The position numbers and the translations under genes were made by a program. Under the pieces are notes generated by a model. That model did not search any database. It had not been told where the DNA came from and worked only from the letters and a program-made list of their open reading frames with translations. Of a stretch of DNA of 53,099 bases, positions 9,111 through 17,860 are shown piece by piece. The DNA comes from Bacteroidota bacterium (GTDB taxonomy: Bacteria > Bacteroidota > Bacteroidia > Chitinophagales > Saprospiraceae): the NCBI GenBank assembly GCA_017858735.1, contig JAFMBH010000016.1, positions 1 to 53,099 of the forward strand, written 5' to 3'. Each line of letters starts with the position of its first letter. Within the stretch, counting starts at the first letter, position 1.

Positions 9111-9357
9111 TAAACAACCTCCATTTTTTATTATCCTTCCTGTTTTTCAATTATTAAAAATAAAAATGTGATTTATTTTTTAAGACATATTAAATAAAAA
9201 TTGTAAGTATAAAAAATATAAAATCAATATTTAACGAGAACATATTATAAAATATTTTACTATAATTTATTGAATTTCAGTGTTTACCAATGCTTTTCAT
9301 TTTAAATTTGGCTTATGATTTGCTTTACCCCAAACGTGAACCGGAATAAACCGTTTC

Positions 9358-11004
9358 ATGCATTCAGGTAAAATGAAACTCATGAAAATTAAAATCTACC
9401 TCCTAACTTTATTAATGCTTCCGGCGCTAACTATTTTAGCGCAAAAGGAATCAACCGTTACCCTTGGGCAACTACTGGTTAAATTCAAACCACAAGTAGT
9501 TCCGGAAAATTTCATGGTAGGATTTCAAACTTACTCCAGAGATGGGGGAGGTATTTGGTTAGAGAAAAAATTGAGTAAAGCAGCTAATATCAACTTGATT
9601 GGTTATGATACCCTAACGGTAAATGCTATTAATCTGTTAGAAGAAATTAAAAAAGATCCTCAAGTGGAATATGCCTGTTTTGATATCTCTGTTGAGTCAA
9701 GAGGAGATATGCCGGATGATCCAAATTTAGCCTCACAATGGGGTCTGTTTAGCATTGGAACAGAGAAAGTGTGGGAAATAACCAAAGGGGGCGTTTCTGC
9801 TTTAGGTGATACCATTGTAGTAGCTATTCTCGACACTGGCTTCGATATTAATCATGAAGATTTGAAGGGGAATATCTGGATTAACAAAGGGGAAAAACCT
9901 GGTGATAAAATTGATAATGACCAAAATGGCTATATCGATGATGTCTCAGGTTGGAATTTTATACATCAAAATGCAACGCATATTGCCGATAATCACGGGA
10001 GCTCCGTGGCGGGTATTATTGGAGCAAAGGGAAACAATGGAAAGGGAATTTCAGGAATGAACTGGCACGTTAAATTGATGGTTTTTGAAACTCGGTTGGT
10101 AAGCGATATCATTGCCGCTTATGACTACATTATAGATCAAAGGGAACGATATAACAGAACCAAAGGGAAGCAGGGTGCTTTTGTGGTTACAACGAATGCC
10201 TCATTTGGTGTCAATAAAATAAAGTGTGTGGACCAGCCTCTTTGGGGTGAAATGTATGATCGCCTTGGTACGGCAGGTATTTTGTCAGCAGCTGGAGCAG
10301 CGAATAATCCCTGGAATGTAGATGAAGTGGGGGACATGCCTACTACCTGTAAAAGCGACTATTTAATGACTGTTCTGAATACTAATCCAAAAGATGAGCG
10401 ATATGCAGGATCCGCTTTTGGTGCCGTTTCCATAGATATGGGCGCACCGGGACAGAATTCTTATTCTACCAGGAATAACAATGAATATGGTGTTTTTCAT
10501 GGAAATTCAGCCGCAGCGCCTCACCTTGCAGGGGCAATAGCTCTTCTTTATAGTATTCCCCGGCAGAAACTCGCTGAAGACGCTATGGCCTTTCCAGCAC
10601 AAACCGCCATGAAAATTAGAAATTTATTGCTAAATAATGTCGATAAAGTGCCTTCTCTTGTATCTTTAACCTCTACGGGGGGTAGGCTTAATGTATTTAG
10701 CAGTATGTTGAAGTTATTGGACATCTATCCGGAGAAGAAGCCTGTGATGCCAACGGGTAAGATACTTGTTTACCCTAATCCGAGTATAGACGAAATATAT
10801 GTTGAAATAGCAAAGCCTGAGAATGAAACAGGTCTTTTATCTATCTTTAATGCCATGGGACAACAGGTAAAGCAGATTTTCATGCCAGAGGGAGTGAATA
10901 GGGCAAGAGTGATGACAAATGGTTGGAAACCAGGGAACTACTGGGTTTTCTCCCCTGGTGTTTTTAATATTCAACAGGCTACTTTTATTGTTCAAGGGCA
11001 GTAA
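9358..11004 (+). CDS. Subtilisin-like (S8) serine protease with T9SS sorting domain
   Basis: A 548-residue secreted protease. A signal peptide covers about residues 1-28 (an internal ATG, MKLMKIKIY, is an equally good start). An inhibitor-like pro-region runs to about 115. The S8 catalytic triad is visible: Asp159 in AILDTGFDINHEDL, His213 in DNHGSSVAGIIGA, Ser384 in GNSAAAPHLAGA. An inserted acidic segment (KIDNDQNGYIDDVSGWNF) is common in Bacteroidota members. The last 75 residues (LVYPNPSIDEIYVEI ... GNYWVFSP ... FIVQGQ) are a type A Por-secretion sorting domain, so the protein should cross the outer membrane by T9SS and be released or attached to the surface. Monocistronic. Confidence 0.9.
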   Translation: MHSGKMKLMKIKIYLLTLLMLPALTILAQKESTVTLGQLLVKFKPQVVPENFMVGFQTYSRDGGGIWLEKKLSKAANINLIGYDTLTVNAINLLEEIKKDPQVEYACFDISVESRGDMPDDPNLASQWGLFSIGTEKVWEITKGGVSALGDTIVVAILDTGFDINHEDLKGNIWINKGEKPGDKIDNDQNGYIDDVSGWNFIHQNATHIADNHGSSVAGIIGAKGNNGKGISGMNWHVKLMVFETRLVSDIIAAYDYIIDQRERYNRTKGKQGAFVVTTNASFGVNKIKCVDQPLWGEMYDRLGTAGILSAAGAANNPWNVDEVGDMPTTCKSDYLMTVLNTNPKDERYAGSAFGAVSIDMGAPGQNSYSTRNNNEYGVFHGNSAAAPHLAGAIALLYSIPRQKLAEDAMAFPAQTAMKIRNLLLNNVDKVPSLVSLTSTGGRLNVFSSMLKLLDIYPEKKPVMPTGKILVYPNPSIDEIYVEIAKPENETGLLSIFNAMGQQVKQIFMPEGVNRARVMTNGWKPGNYWVFSPGVFNIQQATFIVQGQ

Positions 11005-11071
11005 ATGGTTTTCGTCGAATATTTTATTACCTAAATTTGTGTTTTTCTTTTAGAAAATAAAAAAAACGGTT

Positions 11072-11079
11072 TATATTTG
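11072..11079 (+). promoter_or_regulatory. -7 element of the tRNA-Arg(ACG)/rpmB promoter
   Basis: TATATTTG is an exact TAnnTTTG match 22 nt before the tRNA and probably also drives the ribosomal-protein genes that follow. Confidence 0.7.
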
Positions 11080-11101
11080 CAACCGCTAAAGCAAATGGCA
11101 A

Positions 11102-11175
11102 GGCTCCGTAGCTTAATTGGATAGAGCATCTGACTACGGATCAGAAGGTTTCAAGTTCGAGTCTTGACGGAGTCA
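11102..11175 (+). tRNA. tRNA-Arg (anticodon ACG)
   Basis: A 74-nt cloverleaf. The acceptor stem GGCTCCG pairs with CGGAGTC (one G-U); D stem GCTT/GAGC; anticodon stem TCTGA/TCAGA with loop CTACGGA giving ACG (read as ICG after A34 deamination); T stem TCAAG/CTTGA; discriminator A. CCA is not encoded. It lies 32 nt before rpmB and may be cotranscribed with it. Confidence 0.95.
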
Positions 11176-11207
11176 CTCTTTTTTGCAGAGCTTAAATAAA
11201 TGCAATT

Positions 11208-11456
11208 ATGTCAAAAGTTTGTCAGCTGACAGGTAAGAGACCAATCGTCGGCAACAATGTATCGCACTCAAATAGGAAGACCAAGCGTCGTTTCCTTCCT
11301 AACCTAAAGAAAAAACGTTTCTTTATACCAGAAACGGGTGAATGGGTTACATTACGTATTTGCACTGCTGCACTGCGTAATATTGATAAATACGGTATTC
11401 ATCTATATCTTCAGATGTGTGCTAAAAAAGGATTTGACACAGGGATAACTCTCTAG
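11208..11456 (+). CDS. rpmB: 50S ribosomal protein L28
   Basis: An 82-residue basic protein opening [21 protein letters not shown], the standard L28 start, followed by [16 protein letters not shown] and an ending of [10 protein letters not shown]. The Cys at residue 5 remains, but the usual four-Cys zinc set of some L28 proteins is not complete. It is part of the large ribosomal subunit near the E site. First of a compact set rpmB-rpmG-DUF4295, with gaps of 19 and 27 nt, in the arrangement usual for Bacteroidota. Confidence 0.97.
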   Translation: MSKVCQLTGKRPIVGNNVSHSNRKTKRRFLPNLKKKRFFIPETGEWVTLRICTAALRNIDKYGIHLYLQMCAKKGFDTGITL

Positions 11457-11475
11457 GTCTTTATAATTAACCATC

Positions 11476-11664
11476 ATGGCAAAGAAAAGTAAAGGTAATC
11501 GTATCCAAATTATTTTGGAGTGTACCGAACACAAAAAATCAGGTCTTCCGGGTACATCAAGGTATGTGACCCAAAAGAACAGAAAAAATACGCCTGACAG
11601 ATTAGAGCTAAAGAAATATAACTCTATTCTTAAAAGGGTAACTGTTCACAGAGAAATTAAATAA
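11476..11664 (+). CDS. rpmG: 50S ribosomal protein L33
   Basis: A 62-residue basic protein ([42 protein letters not shown]). This is the L33 pattern. There is only one Cys (in LECTEH), so this is the zinc-free form rather than the four-Cys form. It sits 19 nt after rpmB and 27 nt before the DUF4295 gene, clearly in one transcript. Confidence 0.97.
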   Translation: MAKKSKGNRIQIILECTEHKKSGLPGTSRYVTQKNRKNTPDRLELKKYNSILKRVTVHREIK

Positions 11665-11691
11665 TTTTTGGATTTTTAAAATCATCCTGTC

Positions 11692-11868
11692 ATGGCAAAA
11701 GTTTCTAAAAACGCCAGGGTTACTCAGCGTGCTGCGAATGTGGGTTCCGGTCGTGATTTCGTTAAAATCGTCGTTAGTGTCAAAGACCCTAAGACTGGCA
11801 ATTACAGCTATAAAGAAGCAATGGTTCATAAAGATAAAAAAGACGAGTTTCTGGCTAAACAGAAATAA
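11692..11868 (+). CDS. DUF4295 small basic protein
   Basis: A 58-codon gene, opening MAKVSKNARVTQRAANVGSG and ending KDEFLAKQK. It matches the DUF4295 family, a short Lys/Arg-rich protein found almost only in Bacteroidota between rpmG and ftsY. Its position and charge suggest a ribosome-associated protein, but no function is established. It is the last gene before an intrinsic terminator. Confidence 0.9.
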   Translation: MAKVSKNARVTQRAANVGSGRDFVKIVVSVKDPKTGNYSYKEAMVHKDKKDEFLAKQK

Positions 11869-11888
11869 TCTTTTAATGAATCATCTTT

Positions 11889-11930
11889 TAAAGGGGACTT
11901 TTCTTTGTTAAAGAAAGGTCCCCTTTATTT
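11889..11930 (+). terminator. Intrinsic terminator after the L28-L33-DUF4295 genes
   Basis: TAAAGGGGAC pairs with GTCCCCTTTA, with the inner arms TTTCTTT/AAAGAAA extending the stem, followed by T-rich sequence. ftsY starts 23 nt later, so some read-through or an embedded promoter is likely. Confidence 0.85.
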
Positions 11931-11952
11931 CATTTGATATAATTTTGTTCAG

Positions 11953-12909
11953 ATGTCTATGCTAAATAGGTTTTTTGGTAAAAAGGAAAAGGAAGACCTA
12001 AATAAAGGTCTGGAGAAAACAAGAGAGTCCCTGCTCGGTCGGCTTTCTCGCCTGGTTGTCGGCAAGTCTTCTGTCGATGATGATTTTCTCGATGAGTTAG
12101 AGGCCATTCTTATGTCCTCTGATGTAGGTCTCGAAACAACAAATAAAATTATTGAAAGAGTTCAACAAAAGGTCTCCACCTCAAAATATATCAATGCCAG
12201 TGAGTTAAACGAATTGTTGAGAGGTGAAATGGTGGATCTGCTCGCTGAAAATAATACAACCGATATTGATTTCTTTGCTCTTCCAAAAGAAGTTAAACCC
12301 TATGTTATTCTCGTGGTTGGCGTAAATGGGGTGGGTAAAACTACGTCTATTGGTAAGTTAGCCTTCCAGTTTAAGGAGGCGGGCTTCAAAGTGGTCTTAG
12401 GTGCCGCTGATACTTTTAGAGCTGCTGCCGTCGATCAGCTGAAAATATGGTCGGAAAGAGTCTCCTGCCATTTTTATGGTAAAGGCATGAATGCGGATCC
12501 CGCCGCCGTCGCTTACGAAACAGTCCAATATGCCATAGAAAATGGCTGTGATATTGCTATCATTGACACCGCAGGCAGATTACATACAAAGGTCAATCTG
12601 ATGAATGAACTTTCTAAAATAAAACGGTCAGTGACTAAAAAACTAGCCACGGCTCCCAATGAGGTTATTCTCGTTCTTGATGCCACTACCGGGCAAAATG
12701 CCTTCGAACAAGCTAAACATTTTACAGAGGCAACCGATGTTTCTGGCCTCATTTTAACTAAACTCGACGGTACAGCAAAAGGGGGTGTTGCCATCGGTAT
12801 TTCTGACCAATTTAAAATACCTATCCGATTTATTGGCGTGGGCGAAGGAATGTACCAACTACAAGTTTTTAGAAAACGCGATTATGTAGATGCTATTTTT
12901 GATAAATAG
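11953..12909 (+). CDS. ftsY: Signal recognition particle receptor FtsY
   Basis: A 318-residue SRP-type GTPase that receives ribosome-SRP complexes at the inner membrane. The N-terminal helical domain (residues 1-100) is short, without the long acidic A domain of enterobacteria. The G domain shows the P-loop GVNGVGKT at 123-130, then GAADTFRAAAVDQL, DTAGRLHTKVNLM (G3), TKLDGTAKGG (G4) and FIGVGE near the end. It follows the ribosomal-protein genes, as is usual in this phylum. The last 17 nt overlap the 3' end of the convergent NTF2-like gene. Confidence 0.97.
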   Translation: MSMLNRFFGKKEKEDLNKGLEKTRESLLGRLSRLVVGKSSVDDDFLDELEAILMSSDVGLETTNKIIERVQQKVSTSKYINASELNELLRGEMVDLLAENNTTDIDFFALPKEVKPYVILVVGVNGVGKTTSIGKLAFQFKEAGFKVVLGAADTFRAAAVDQLKIWSERVSCHFYGKGMNADPAAVAYETVQYAIENGCDIAIIDTAGRLHTKVNLMNELSKIKRSVTKKLATAPNEVILVLDATTGQNAFEQAKHFTEATDVSGLILTKLDGTAKGGVAIGISDQFKIPIRFIGVGEGMYQLQVFRKRDYVDAIFDK

Positions 12910-13432
12910 GCTTTCGTGTCTTTACTGGCTTTGCTACTTCTTTTGGAAATAAGTGCCTGTCAGTTATGGGGTTATCATTTGTTTCTGGATTGAATAATAA
13001 GGAAACTATCCAATATCTCTCTTCTCTGTATATAAGTTGAATGCTGTTGATTCCTCGCTGTAAAACTTTTTCGTTCGTCGAATCTTTTGTCTCGTAAGTA
13101 CTAAAAACATGCACCATGTCACCGTATTGTTCGACAATCCTTCCAATTTCCTGCTCGTTAAGACTTTGTTTCTGAAAACTTGCCTCCGCTCCTCTTATAT
13201 ATTCTTCAACGGTAAGCGAAATAAATCTTTCCTGTCCCCGGTGGTCCTTACCCAGTGCATTGATTCTAGCCTCAGAACGAAAAAGTTTTCTGAATACATC
13301 CCAGTTTCTGCTTCCAGCAGTCTCACTGGAAATAATGTGGTATAACCTGGAAATTAAATTATCTATCGTGCTGAAGGGTCCTCCCCCCGCTTGTTTTTGC
13401 CCGTTATTTCCTTGATACAATAATATAGCCAT
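12893..13432 (-). CDS. NTF2-like (SnoaL/DUF4440-type) protein
   Basis: A 179-residue protein with no signal peptide. The middle reads as an NTF2-like fold: LISRLYHIISSETAGSRNWDVFRKLFRSEARI at about 27-58, then YGDMVHVFSTYETKD and INSIQLIYREERYWIVSLLF in strands, ending at about residue 150, with a basic tail (KPVKTRKPIYQK). Such proteins are small alpha-beta barrels that bind or turn over small ligands; no catalytic set can be assigned. Its stop lies inside the 3' end of ftsY on the other strand. The start at 13432 is the only one upstream of the domain, though the first 20 residues look unstructured. Confidence 0.65.
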   Translation of the reverse strand: MAILLYQGNNGQKQAGGGPFSTIDNLISRLYHIISSETAGSRNWDVFRKLFRSEARINALGKDHRGQERFISLTVEEYIRGAEASFQKQSLNEQEIGRIVEQYGDMVHVFSTYETKDSTNEKVLQRGINSIQLIYREERYWIVSLLFNPETNDNPITDRHLFPKEVAKPVKTRKPIYQK

Positions 13433-13543
13433 ATAATAATTCAGAATCTATGCCGTAATTTAGTATAAAATAATCAATTAAAAGCTATTTTTGAATGGAG
13501 ATTAGATTTTTGTAAAATATTTCCCTGTTAAATCATCTTACCT

Positions 13544-14647
13544 TTGAATAAACCAAACAAAACCTTCTTTCTCGCAAAATTCAGTTATTATGTAACCAGC
13601 TTTCGTCTTTTTTGTTGGCGTTTATTTGCAGGGTATAAAAATAAAATGATTTATGGAACTACTTTTAGAGGGTACGCGTCTCAAGATAAGCTTTTTATTC
13701 AAGGAAGAATTTCAAGATATAGACATATAAAAAATAATCCGGAAGCCTCTCCTTTGGAGCATTTATTAGATACAATAAAGAGAATTTTTAACACAAGAAT
13801 TCCCGATATTCCTTGTGAAATCTCCATTCTAAATCACACTTTTTTAACGACCTCAAATTCTGCAGGTTATTTTACCCTGGAAATAAACTGGCCTTCTCCA
13901 TTTTATCCTTCCTGTTCCTGCTGGCTAAATGTAGCGGTTGAGGTGAAACCTACGAACGATTTTTCCATTGAACAATCAATCCTGACAGGGGAAATTTTGT
14001 TCATCTCTAACAAACAAAAATTTATTGTCATCAGTGATATTGATGATACTTTGTTGCTAACTGGGGTTAAATCAATGTTTTATTGGAAAGTCCTCTATAA
14101 TACTTTTTTGAAAAATCTGGAACAGCGAAGAGGAATTCCCGGTGCGCCCGCCTTTTTTCAACGTCTTACTCAATTGAAAGATCAGGCAGAATGGCAATCC
14201 TTTGTGTTTTATATTTCCAGCACACCTCGTACTTTATACGATTTTGTGCTAACCTGGTTAGATAGATGCCATTTTCCTAAAGGTCCTATTTTACTAAAAG
14301 ATTTTGGCCTCTCAACCCTCGATAAGGGCGCTTCTCAAAGATTTAAATCTAAACTGGCCTGGATAAAGCATGTAATGTCTTTTTTTCCTGCCATTCCTTT
14401 TGTTCTCGTGGGAGATAGCGGCGAAAAAGACTTTTTTCTGTATCAAAAACTGGCAAAAGAATATCCTTCCATGGTGAAAGCCATTCTTATCAGAGATATT
14501 CCATTCCTTAGGAGCAAAAATAAACTGGTACGGGCTATGGATGATTTTAAAAATGATGTGCCTCTTTGTTTATTTAAAGATTATAGAGAAGCCCGTATTT
14601 GGGTTCAAAAAAATATTCCCGAATTAATGGATATAAATGAGGTATAA
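13544..14647 (+). CDS. App1-type phosphatidate phosphatase (DUF2183)
   Basis: A 367-residue protein. The HAD-type catalytic motif DIDDT (D165, D167) lies in FIVISDIDDTLLLTGVKS, followed by YISSTPRTLYDFVLTWL (second motif), GPILLKDFG, a Lys in KSKLAWIKHV and VLVGDSGEKDFFLYQKLA. This order is diagnostic of the App1/DUF2183 family, whose yeast member removes phosphate from phosphatidic acid. The N-terminal 150 residues (TTFRGYASQDKLFIQGRI) are the usual beta-rich partner domain. No signal peptide is seen; a short hydrophobic patch near residue 20 may touch the membrane. Monocistronic, converging on a small barrel protein across a hairpin. Confidence 0.85.
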   Translation: MNKPNKTFFLAKFSYYVTSFRLFCWRLFAGYKNKMIYGTTFRGYASQDKLFIQGRISRYRHIKNNPEASPLEHLLDTIKRIFNTRIPDIPCEISILNHTFLTTSNSAGYFTLEINWPSPFYPSCSCWLNVAVEVKPTNDFSIEQSILTGEILFISNKQKFIVISDIDDTLLLTGVKSMFYWKVLYNTFLKNLEQRRGIPGAPAFFQRLTQLKDQAEWQSFVFYISSTPRTLYDFVLTWLDRCHFPKGPILLKDFGLSTLDKGASQRFKSKLAWIKHVMSFFPAIPFVLVGDSGEKDFFLYQKLAKEYPSMVKAILIRDIPFLRSKNKLVRAMDDFKNDVPLCLFKDYREARIWVQKNIPELMDINEV

Positions 14648-14659
14648 TGAATAAGGATT

Positions 14660-14700
14660 TAATAAATGAATGACCCAATTGTCAGGTCATTCATTTATTA
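14660..14700. terminator. Bidirectional hairpin between convergent genes
   Basis: TAATAAATGAATGACC pairs with GGTCATTCATTTATTA (16-nt arms) around a 9-nt loop, midway between the App1-type gene and the convergent barrel gene. The T-runs are weak, but the position fits a shared terminator. Confidence 0.7.
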
Positions 14701-14711
14701 CAATCTTTGAT

Positions 14712-15200
14712 CTAATTCAGGGTGTAACGAATTCCCAAACCACCAAATCGAGTACCTAAACCTGACGTGTAGCCATTAATAAAAAAGGTAGGCGTCCAGT
14801 CTATGGTAACATTTATGGGGCTCTTTTTGAACGTGTAATCTAATCCTACATAGCCTTGAAGTCCCAAGGATGAAGATGAGGATAAAGTATTTATCTGGTC
14901 AAAACGCCAAAAATAGACGGATAATCCGGCGCCGTAATACCAGTTTAAACCATCTAATACATCTAATGGTTTATGTTTTAAGCCAGCAGCGCTCAAGGCT
15001 ACCCATGAATATCCTGAAAAGGCTCTTAATCCTAAATTGGCTTCCACCGCAATAGACTCATCGATGAAATATTTTCCCGATAAAGTAAGTGGATATCCAA
15101 TTCTCGCACCAACGGCGGTCTTATAATTTTGTGCCAGCGAGTTTGATAGGGATAGCATACTAAATCCAACAACTAAAATAAAAAGGCTGCATGTTTTCAT
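14712..15200 (-). CDS. Small outer-membrane beta-barrel protein
   Basis: A 162-residue protein with a signal peptide (residues 1-23, ending NSLAQ) followed by alternating hydrophobic strands with Gly and aromatic residues (TAVGARIGYPLTLSGKYF, IAVEANLGLRAFSGY, LGLQGYVGLDYTFKKSPINVTIDWTPTFF, RFGGLGIRYTLN). An 8-strand porin-like barrel is likely. The family is widespread in Bacteroidota and of unknown role. It stands alone between ribA and the App1-type gene. Confidence 0.7.
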   Translation of the reverse strand: MKTCSLFILVVGFSMLSLSNSLAQNYKTAVGARIGYPLTLSGKYFIDESIAVEANLGLRAFSGYSWVALSAAGLKHKPLDVLDGLNWYYGAGLSVYFWRFDQINTLSSSSSLGLQGYVGLDYTFKKSPINVTIDWTPTFFINGYTSGLGTRFGGLGIRYTLN

Positions 15201-15257
15201 AGATAATGTGTTTAATATGGTAAATTTATAGGATAAGAATAATCTTCCCTTGTTTTA

Positions 15258-15860
15258 TCAAAACTTTAGGATATGACCCATTCTTTCTTTTTTAACCCTT
15301 AAATAATCCTTATTTTCCTCTTGAGGCACAATAGCCAGTGGAACCCTTTCTACTAATTCGATAGCACTTTCATTGAATATTTCTATTTTATCTGGATTAT
15401 TTGTCAGTAATCTAACCTTTTTTACCCCAATATCACTCAATAATGCCAGAGCAATGGTAAAATCTCTGGCATCAATGGATAATCCCAAATGGAGATTAGC
15501 CTCCACGGTGTCTAAACCCAAATCTTGTAATTGATAAGCTTTTAATTTGTTGATAATACCAATGCCTCTACCTTCCTGTCTCAAGTAGATAAGTATTCCA
15601 TTTTCGTCTGATATTTTATCCATTGCAGATAAAAGCTGTTCACCACAATCACAACGTTTTGAACTAAATAAATCTCCCGTGATGCACTCGGAATGGATAC
15701 GAACTAATACGGGTTGGTTGAAATCAATGTTTTCATGAACCAAAGCGAGATGAGGCATCCATTCGTCAGGGTGACTGGCATAAGCCAACAAATTATAATT
15801 ACCCCATGGCGTGGGTATTAAAGCTTCCGCCTGACGTATGATAGGTTTACTTTCTTGCAT
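15258..15860 (-). CDS. ribA: GTP cyclohydrolase II
   Basis: A 200-residue enzyme catalysing the first committed step of riboflavin synthesis (GTP to diaminopyrimidine, formate and pyrophosphate). VRIHSECITGDLFSSKRCDCGEQL carries the three zinc-binding Cys. YLRQEGRGIGIINKLKAYQLQD is the GTP-binding/catalytic motif, and VRLLTNNPDKIE closes the active site. Its length equals the stand-alone RibA family; no DHBP-synthase (RibB) domain is fused. Monocistronic; no FMN riboswitch was recognised in the 64 nt upstream. Confidence 0.95.
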   Translation of the reverse strand: MQESKPIIRQAEALIPTPWGNYNLLAYASHPDEWMPHLALVHENIDFNQPVLVRIHSECITGDLFSSKRCDCGEQLLSAMDKISDENGILIYLRQEGRGIGIINKLKAYQLQDLGLDTVEANLHLGLSIDARDFTIALALLSDIGVKKVRLLTNNPDKIEIFNESAIELVERVPLAIVPQEENKDYLRVKKERMGHILKF

Positions 15861-15924
15861 ATTATAAGCTAATCATCCCATAAAGGTAATAAAACAAAGA
15901 TTTGTCTGTCAGGTTTCATTTTAC

Positions 15925-17097
15925 CTATATTTTTTCCATGGCCTGCCCTAAATCTGCTTTTATATCATCAATATGTTCTAATCCAACAGATATTCTAATA
16001 AGCCCCTCGGTAATGCCAACCGCTTTTTTTTCATCAGGGCTGAGTCTGGAATGAGTGGTTGAGGCAGGGTGGGTGAGTATTGTTCTGGTATCTCCTAAAT
16101 TGGAGGAAAGAGAGCAAAACTTCAATTTACCTAAAAGGGACATGGCCGCTTTTAGCCACCCTTTAACTTCAAAACTCACTATACCACCTCCCCATTTCAT
16201 TTGTTTTTTAGCTAAATCGTATTGCGGATGAGAAGGTAAAAAAGGATAGATTACCTGATTTATTTCGCTTCGTTCTAATAAAAATTCCGCGATTTGATGG
16301 GCATTTTGGCAATGTCTATCCATTCTAACAGCCAGTGTTTCTAAACTTTTACTTAGTATCCAGGCATTAAAAGGAGGCATAGCTGGACCGGTATGCCTGC
16401 AAAAAAAACGTACTTTTTCTATCAATTCAGTATTACCAACCACGATTCCACCCAATACGCGGCCTTGCCCGTCCATCCATTTAGTGGCAGAATGAACAAT
16501 CAGATCAGCTCCATATTTCGCTGGATTTTGCAAATAAGGGGTGGCGAAACAATTGTCTATATTGAAAAGGATATTATTTTTTTTACAAAAAGCACCAGCC
16601 GCCGTTAAATCTACCAGGGCTAATCCTGGATTAGAGGGAGATTCCAATAAAAACATACGGGTATTAGGTTGCACTTTTTCTTCCCAATCTTTTGGATTCG
16701 CCGGGTCTGTTAAGGTAAAAGTTACCCCCCATTTTGATAATATCTGTCCCAATATTTGCAAAGTAGAACCAAATAGTGCCCTGGAAGCCAGAATGTGGTC
16801 ACCTTGAGATACAAAAGGGGCAATACTGGCAAATACGGCCGACATGCCAGAGGCGGTGGCAAAACCATCTTCAACGCCTTCGAGCAGGCAAACTTTGTTA
16901 ATGAATTCGTCGGTATTTGGATTGTTATACCGCGAATAAATAAGTCCGTCCCCTCCTCCTTGAAAGGTATCTGCCATCAATTCCGGAGAAGGAAAAGTGA
17001 AACTGGAGGTCAAAAACAGGGGCGTGCTGTGTTCCCTGTATGCAGTTCGCTCCATTTGTTCCCGAATGGCTATAGATTCAAAATGTTCAGGGTTCAT
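15925..17097 (-). CDS. metZ: O-succinylhomoserine sulfhydrylase (MetZ-like, PLP enzyme)
   Basis: A 390-residue Cys/Met metabolism PLP enzyme that joins sulfide to an activated homoserine to give homocysteine. PLP Lys206 is in HSATKWMDGQG. Other family marks are YSRYNNPNTDEF near 54, EGVEDGFATASGMSAVFA, LLESPSNPGLALVD and GLIRISVGLEHIDDIKADL at the end. The subgroup (GQGRVLGGIVVG) looks like O-succinylhomoserine sulfhydrylase rather than cystathionine gamma-synthase, but the window encodes an acetyltransferase MetX and a MetY, so the acyl group used is uncertain. It overlaps the OsmC gene by 4 nt (coupled). The pair diverges from the SAM-riboswitch unit. Confidence 0.82.
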   Translation of the reverse strand: MNPEHFESIAIREQMERTAYREHSTPLFLTSSFTFPSPELMADTFQGGGDGLIYSRYNNPNTDEFINKVCLLEGVEDGFATASGMSAVFASIAPFVSQGDHILASRALFGSTLQILGQILSKWGVTFTLTDPANPKDWEEKVQPNTRMFLLESPSNPGLALVDLTAAGAFCKKNNILFNIDNCFATPYLQNPAKYGADLIVHSATKWMDGQGRVLGGIVVGNTELIEKVRFFCRHTGPAMPPFNAWILSKSLETLAVRMDRHCQNAHQIAEFLLERSEINQVIYPFLPSHPQYDLAKKQMKWGGGIVSFEVKGWLKAAMSLLGKLKFCSLSSNLGDTRTILTHPASTTHSRLSPDEKKAVGITEGLIRISVGLEHIDDIKADLGQAMEKI

Positions 17098-17513
17098 GCT
17101 GATAGAATTTCAAAATCCCAGGTAATAGTGCACGTTTTCTCCAGAATCTTTGCCACGGAACAATATTTATCGATAGACATATCAATGGCTTTTTGGGCCT
17201 TTTCATGGTCTAACGCACCATAAAGAACAAAATGAAGATGTATTTTTTCAAATAACGAAGGGGTTTCATTTTGGCGCCGCTCTGCTTGGATATCAACGCG
17301 AATATCAGTGAGAGGTTGCCGCATTTTTTGAAGTAATAAAACAACATCAATACTGCTGCAGGAAGAAAGTCCTGCCAACAATAATTCCATAGGTCTTAAA
17401 GCTGCATCGCCTCCACCAATATCAGTGGATGCATCGGTTTCCACCGTGTTTCCCGATGCATTTTTTATGGCAAAATGATATGGCGCAGATAAGCGCGAAA
17501 GGGTTAAATTCAT
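17094..17513 (-). CDS. OsmC/Ohr family peroxiredoxin-like protein
   Basis: A 139-residue protein from the ATG at 17513; a longer frame begins at 17600, but its extra 29 residues do not resemble the family, and starting there would place the N-terminus near the divergent promoter. SGNTVETDAS, GGGDAALRPMELLLAGLSSCSSIDVV and DKYCSVAKILEKTCTITWDFEIL match the OsmC fold, with both redox Cys present (GLSSCSS and KYCSV). OsmC/Ohr proteins reduce organic peroxides with dithiols. It is first in a coupled pair with MetZ, linking thiol chemistry to sulfur assimilation. Confidence 0.85.
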   Translation of the reverse strand: MNLTLSRLSAPYHFAIKNASGNTVETDASTDIGGGDAALRPMELLLAGLSSCSSIDVVLLLQKMRQPLTDIRVDIQAERRQNETPSLFEKIHLHFVLYGALDHEKAQKAIDMSIDKYCSVAKILEKTCTITWDFEILSA

Positions 17514-17586
17514 TCGGATATGGTTGTAATAAGAATTCAAAACACGGTCAAAAATGAAAAATATTTCATACTTTTTTCGATTTAAC

Positions 17587-17617
17587 TTGTCTTTTTTCAA
17601 AGTTAATTTTAATTTTG
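17587..17617 (+). promoter_or_regulatory. Promoter of the SAM riboswitch - metY - metX unit
   Basis: A -33-like TTG (17587-17589), a 20-nt spacer and TAATTTTG (17610-17617), an exact TAnnTTTG -7 element. Transcription would begin around 17622, some 30 nt before the riboswitch. Confidence 0.65.
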
Positions 17618-17650
17618 TATCTCAATCACTACTTAACCGATGTGATTTTA

Positions 17651-17758
17651 TACAGAAGAGGGGAGAGATCGGGCTCACAGAACCTCTGGCAACCATGAAT
17701 GAATATCATGCAACGGTGCCAAATCCCGCCAATTTATTTTGGAACTATAAAATCTGTG
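17651..17758 (+). promoter_or_regulatory. SAM-I (S-box) type riboswitch
   Basis: P1 closes with TACAGA (17651-17656) and TCTGTG (17753-17758). AGAGG pairs with CCTCT to form P2, GGCAACC follows as the conserved junction, ATGA/TCAT makes P3, and GGTGCCAAATCC is the conserved S-box segment before P4. These are the hallmark S-box blocks in the right order. SAM binding would stabilise P1, whose 3' strand ends 5 nt before the ATG of a small cysteine-rich ORF. No classical T-run terminator follows at once, so control may act on translation of that ORF or through Rho. Confidence 0.85.
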
Positions 17759-17763
17759 TGTCT

Positions 17764-17860
17764 ATGAACGCCAACTTATTGCATCTTTTATCATCCTCGG
17801 GAGTAGTTCTTCTTATCTCTATTTTCATTACAGACAATCGTTTTCATAACAGTTGTTGTT

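Noticed and set aside
16393-17223. Several plus-strand frames (16393-16608, 16541-16807, 16795-17223)
   Set aside because: All are antisense to MetZ and OsmC, whose motifs are complete.
17554-17763. Upstream in-frame extension of the Cys leader ORF
   Set aside because: It overlaps the promoter and the riboswitch; no ATG there fits, and the 17764 start lies just after P1.
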